DNA of 64,000 nt from the NCBI GenBank assembly GCA_964535315.1, contig CAZHTS010000011.1:17472-81471 (forward strand), given 5' to 3'. This document shows positions 61,314 through 64,000 of this stretch, piece by piece; the first letter of the stretch is position 1; each line of letters starts with the position of its first letter. Origin of the DNA: CAZHTS01 sp964535315. GTDB lineage: Bacteria > Chloroflexota > Anaerolineae > Anaerolineales > Anaerolineaceae. A model generated the notes under the pieces. It searched no databases. It saw only the letters and a list, made by a program, of their open reading frames with translations, and was not told the origin of the DNA. The position numbers were made by a program, and so were the translations under genes.

Positions 61314-63206
61314 ATGTTAACGGTAACCGAACTCGAACAAAAACTGGAACGCATCCTGCTGACCGTGCAAAAGCCCGGTCGCTACGTGGGCGGTGAACTC
61401 AACCAGATCAACAAGGACTGGGAATCGGTCGCCACGCACGTGGCGCTCATCTTCCCGGACATCTACGACCTGGGGCTGCCCAACCTGGGGCTGGCGATCC
61501 TGTACGACCAGATCAACCGCCGCCCGGATGCGCTGGCCGAGCGCGCCTACAGCCCGTGGATCGACATGGAAGCCGCCCTGCGCAGCGCCGGGCTGCCGCT
61601 CTACGCCCTGGAAAGCAAACACCCGCTGAGCGATTTCGACATCCTCGGCTTCAGCCTGCCCTACGAGACGCTCTACACCAACGTGCTCAACATCCTCGAC
61701 CTGGCCGGGCTGCCCCTGCTGGCGGCCGAGCGCGACCAACGCCACCCGCTGGTCATCGCCGGCGGGCACGCCGCCTTCAACCCCGAGCCGATGTCCGACT
61801 TCATCGACGCCTTTGCCATCGGCGAGGGTGAGGAGATCATCGACGACCTGATCGACGCCTACCAGGCCTGGAAGGCCAGCGGCGCCGGGCGTGAAGCCCT
61901 GTGGCCGGCGCTGGCGCGCATCCCCGGCGTATACGTGCCGCGCCTGTATCAGGTGGAATACCACCCCGACGGGCGTGTCGCCGCCGTGCGCCCCACCCAC
62001 CCCGCCGCCCCCGCCACAGTCACCAAACGCATTTGCGCCGAACTGCCCCCGCCGGTCACCCGCTTTCTGGTACCCAACATCGACGTGGTGCACAACCGCG
62101 TGGCGGTCGAGATCATGCGCGGCTGCACGCGCGGCTGCCGCTTTTGCCACGCCGGGATGATCTCGCGCCCGGTGCGCGAGCGCCCGCCCGAAGAGATCAT
62201 CCAGGCCATCGAGACGGCGCTGGCGCAAACCGGCTACGAGGAAATTGCGCTGCTTTCGCTGTCCTCCTCCGACTACACGCAGATCGTGGCCCTGGTCGAA
62301 AACATCAGCCGGCGCTTTGCACAACGCCACCTGACCGTCTCGCTGCCTTCGCTGCGCATCGAGTCCTTCTCGGTGCAGTTGATGGAGCAGCTCCACCAGC
62401 TGCGCCCCGGCGGCGGTTTCACCCTCGCCCCCGAGGCCGCCAGCGACCGCATGCGCCAGATCATCAACAAACCGGTCAGCACCGAACAACTGCTCGAAAC
62501 CGCCCGCGAAGTCTTCTCGCACGGCTGGACCTCGATCAAACTGTACTTCATGATCGGCCACCCCTCCGAGACGATCGAGGACGTGCAGGCCATCATCCAG
62601 GTGTGCAAGGCCGTCCTGGCCGAAGGGCGCAAGATCGTTGGCGGGCGCGCCCGCGTCCACGCCGGCGTCAGCACCTTCATCCCCAAGGCGCACACCCCCT
62701 TCCAGTGGACCGCCTGCGACACGGTCGAACAGATGCGCAGCAAACAGGACCTGCTGCGCCAGCAGCTGCGCAACCCCAACCTCAAACTGACCTGGACCGA
62801 TCCCGAGGTCACCCTGCTCGAGGCCTGGCTGTCGCGCGGCGACCGCCGCCTGGGGGCGGTGATCCAGCGGGCCTGGCAGGCGGGCTGCAAGTTCGACGCC
62901 TGGCAGGACCAATACCGCTACGAAAACTGGCAGCAGGCGTTTGCCGGCTGCGGCCTGGATCCCCTGTTCTACAGCCACCGCCCGCGGGCGCTGGACGAGG
63001 TCTTCCCCTGGGATCACATCAGCACCGCCGTGCAGCGCGCCTACCTGGAGCAGGATTACCAGTGGAGCCTGGAGGGCAAACTGCGCGAAGACTGCCGCCA
63101 GGGCTGTTATGCCTGCGGCATCCTGCCGCACTTCAACGAACTGCGCATGACCACCGCCCCCGACGCCTGGCAGTGCCCGCCGGTCAAACCCCGCCCGCTC
63201 GCCTGA
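61314..63206 (+). CDS. B12-binding-like radical SAM protein (TIGR03960 type)
   Basis: A 630-residue protein. The N-terminal region (about 30-215) resembles a B12-binding Rossmann fold (VALIFPDIYDLGLPN, VIAGGHAAFNPEP). The radical SAM core starts with C271xxxC275xxC278 (RGCTRGCRFCHAG) for the 4Fe-4S cluster. This is the family that precedes a DUF2344 protein in Chloroflexota, Firmicutes and others; the reaction is unknown, with RNA or ribosomal modification suspected because rRNA/ribosomal protein genes often follow. A Cys pair near the C-terminus (CRQGCYACGI) may bind a second cluster. Confidence 0.9.
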   Translation: MLTVTELEQKLERILLTVQKPGRYVGGELNQINKDWESVATHVALIFPDIYDLGLPNLGLAILYDQINRRPDALAERAYSPWIDMEAALRSAGLPLYALESKHPLSDFDILGFSLPYETLYTNVLNILDLAGLPLLAAERDQRHPLVIAGGHAAFNPEPMSDFIDAFAIGEGEEIIDDLIDAYQAWKASGAGREALWPALARIPGVYVPRLYQVEYHPDGRVAAVRPTHPAAPATVTKRICAELPPPVTRFLVPNIDVVHNRVAVEIMRGCTRGCRFCHAGMISRPVRERPPEEIIQAIETALAQTGYEEIALLSLSSSDYTQIVALVENISRRFAQRHLTVSLPSLRIESFSVQLMEQLHQLRPGGGFTLAPEAASDRMRQIINKPVSTEQLLETAREVFSHGWTSIKLYFMIGHPSETIEDVQAIIQVCKAVLAEGRKIVGGRARVHAGVSTFIPKAHTPFQWTACDTVEQMRSKQDLLRQQLRNPNLKLTWTDPEVTLLEAWLSRGDRRLGAVIQRAWQAGCKFDAWQDQYRYENWQQAFAGCGLDPLFYSHRPRALDEVFPWDHISTAVQRAYLEQDYQWSLEGKLREDCRQGCYACGILPHFNELRMTTAPDAWQCPPVKPRPLA

Positions 63207-63232
63207 GCATTTCTACCAGAGGTCTCGTTATC

Positions 63233-63895
63233 TTGTCTACCCAACCCGAAACCACCTGTTTACAACGCCTGCGCATCACCTACGCCAAGCTGGGGGCGCT
63301 GCGCTACACCGGACACCTCGACCTGCAGCGCGTGTGGGAACGCGCCCTGCGCCGCGCCGGCCTGCCGCTGGCCTACAGCCAGGGCTTCAACCCGCAGCCG
63401 CGCCTGCACATGGCGCTGGCCCTGCCGCTGGGCATCTCGTCGGAATGCGAACTGCTGGACGTCTGGCTGGAAGAGAGCGCCGATCTGCAACACGTGGCTG
63501 CGGCGCTCAACGCCGCCCTGCCGTCCGGGCTGCGCGTGCACGCCCTGCAAAACGTGTCGCTGCGCGAAACGGCGCTGCAAAACGTGGTCAGCGCCTGTGA
63601 ATACCGCGCCGACCTGCTGGAGACGCCGCCCGGCTACGACCTGGAAAGCGCCGTAAGCGGGCTGCTGGCAGCCGAAAGCCTGCCGCGCCGCTGGCGCGAC
63701 AAGGATTACGACCTGCGCCCGCTGATCGAAGACCTGCGCATCCTGGCCGGCCCGCAGCCCGGCGTGGTCGCCAGCCTGTGGATGCGCCTGGCGGCCCGGG
63801 CGGGCGCCACCGGTCGCCCGGAAGAAACCCTGGCGGCCCTGGGCCTCGACCCGCTGGCCGCCCGCCTGCACCGCCAGCGCTTGATCCTGGGGTAA
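63233..63895 (+). CDS. DUF2344 radical-SAM-linked protein (TIGR03936 type)
   Basis: A 220-residue protein with the family opening RITYAKLGALRYTGHLDL, then RALRRAGLPLAYSQGFNPQPRLHMALALPLG in blocks (GFNPQPRLHMA is diagnostic). It accompanies the radical SAM protein encoded just upstream, often even fused to it. The start is TTG at 63233 with AGAGG ten bases upstream; the much longer open frame that begins inside the radical SAM gene is out of frame with it and not real. Confidence 0.9.
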   Translation: MSTQPETTCLQRLRITYAKLGALRYTGHLDLQRVWERALRRAGLPLAYSQGFNPQPRLHMALALPLGISSECELLDVWLEESADLQHVAAALNAALPSGLRVHALQNVSLRETALQNVVSACEYRADLLETPPGYDLESAVSGLLAAESLPRRWRDKDYDLRPLIEDLRILAGPQPGVVASLWMRLAARAGATGRPEETLAALGLDPLAARLHRQRLILG

Positions 63896-63958
63896 GGCCT
63901 GCGCCATCCGGGCGAGGAAAATTCTTGCAACAGCCTGTCGCGCCGCCGATATCTGTGG

Positions 63959-63964
63959 TAAAAT
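63959..63964 (+). promoter_or_regulatory. extended -10 upstream of the tRNA
   Basis: TAAAAT is preceded by TGG at the extended -10 position. Transcription would start about 12 nt before the tRNA 5' end. The -35 is poor. Confidence 0.4.
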
Positions 63965-63982
63965 AAACACAGTCATTCACCG

Positions 63983-64000
63983 GTCCCTGTAGCTCAGTGG
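63983..64000 (+). tRNA. 5' end of a tRNA, cut by the window edge
   Basis: GTCCCTG is a 7-nt acceptor arm followed by TAGCTCAGTGG, the standard T8-A9 and D-arm start. Only 18 bases are present, so the anticodon is not visible; this acceptor start is common in tRNA-Arg, but identity is not established. Confidence 0.75.

Noticed and set aside
61317..63131. 604-codon open frame antisense to the radical SAM gene
   Set aside because: Same cause: a high-GC antisense frame over a clearly coding gene with an intact CxxxCxxC motif.
61901..63232. Long N-terminal extension of the DUF2344 frame into the radical SAM gene
   Set aside because: This part is an Arg/Pro-rich out-of-frame translation of the radical SAM gene; the family start matches the TTG at 63233.

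Overview
The window looks like chromosomal DNA of an anaerobic Chloroflexota bacterium of the Anaerolineae type. This is an inference from gene content: there is no rRNA, and no database was searched. The clues are histidine kinases with many GAF domains, Ser/Thr kinases fused to PQQ repeats, the paired radical-SAM genes at the 3' end, a MurA with Asp in place of the catalytic Cys, and a B12-linked amino-acid catabolic operon. Base composition and gene density are even, and I see no insertion sequence, phage, integrase or CRISPR array.

Layout. 1-9.8 kb: a signalling cluster with a truncated HAMP-GAF protein, a ParA-type ATPase, a 1663-residue PAS/multi-GAF hybrid kinase, a threonine synthase fused to a response-regulator receiver domain, and a DMT permease. 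9.8-15.1 kb (minus strand): a response regulator, a REC-GAF histidine kinase, and a 1002-residue GAF protein whose kinase motifs are degenerate. 15.2-20.1 kb: an OmpR-type two-component pair, a Tat/lipobox ATC-hydrolase-like protein and a two-gene ABC-2 exporter. 20.1-22.0 kb (minus): alpha/beta hydrolase and alanine racemase.

22.1-32.7 kb is the most unusual region. A complete branched-chain-amino-acid-type ABC importer (livJ, livH, a livM-livG fusion, livF) is followed by a GntR/FadR-type regulator, a fold-type-I PLP enzyme of unknown function, a 79-residue protein, a B12-domain/TIM-barrel mutase-like protein and a diaminopimelate-dehydrogenase-like enzyme, closed by a perfect 19-bp terminator. 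Two near-consensus promoters, before livJ and before the regulator, each carry the same 14-bp element TATCRTATATCRTA just downstream of the -10. The region therefore looks like one regulon for uptake and cobalamin/PLP-dependent breakdown of an amino acid, possibly a diamino acid.

32.8-49 kb: murA, trxA, an hsp20 remnant, then a minus-strand Ser/Thr phospho-signalling operon (kinase-PQQ, PP2C, DnaJ-VWA, FHA, small protein, response regulator) from a single clear promoter. Next come a MocR regulator divergent from a DUF2917 gene, a DUF362 protein, glutamine synthetase, a Ca2+/H+ antiporter with an SH3 lipid-side protein, a second Ser/Thr kinase, and ribulose-phosphate epimerase. 49-64 kb is housekeeping: rpmB, an Asp23 protein, fakA/fakB-like genes, recG, coaD, a SepIVA-like coiled coil, lon, folC, DUF503, an atypical SDR, the radical-SAM pair, and the 5' end of a tRNA cut by the window edge.

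Protein family names come from motif recognition. Gene starts were reset where a ribosome-binding site favoured another codon.
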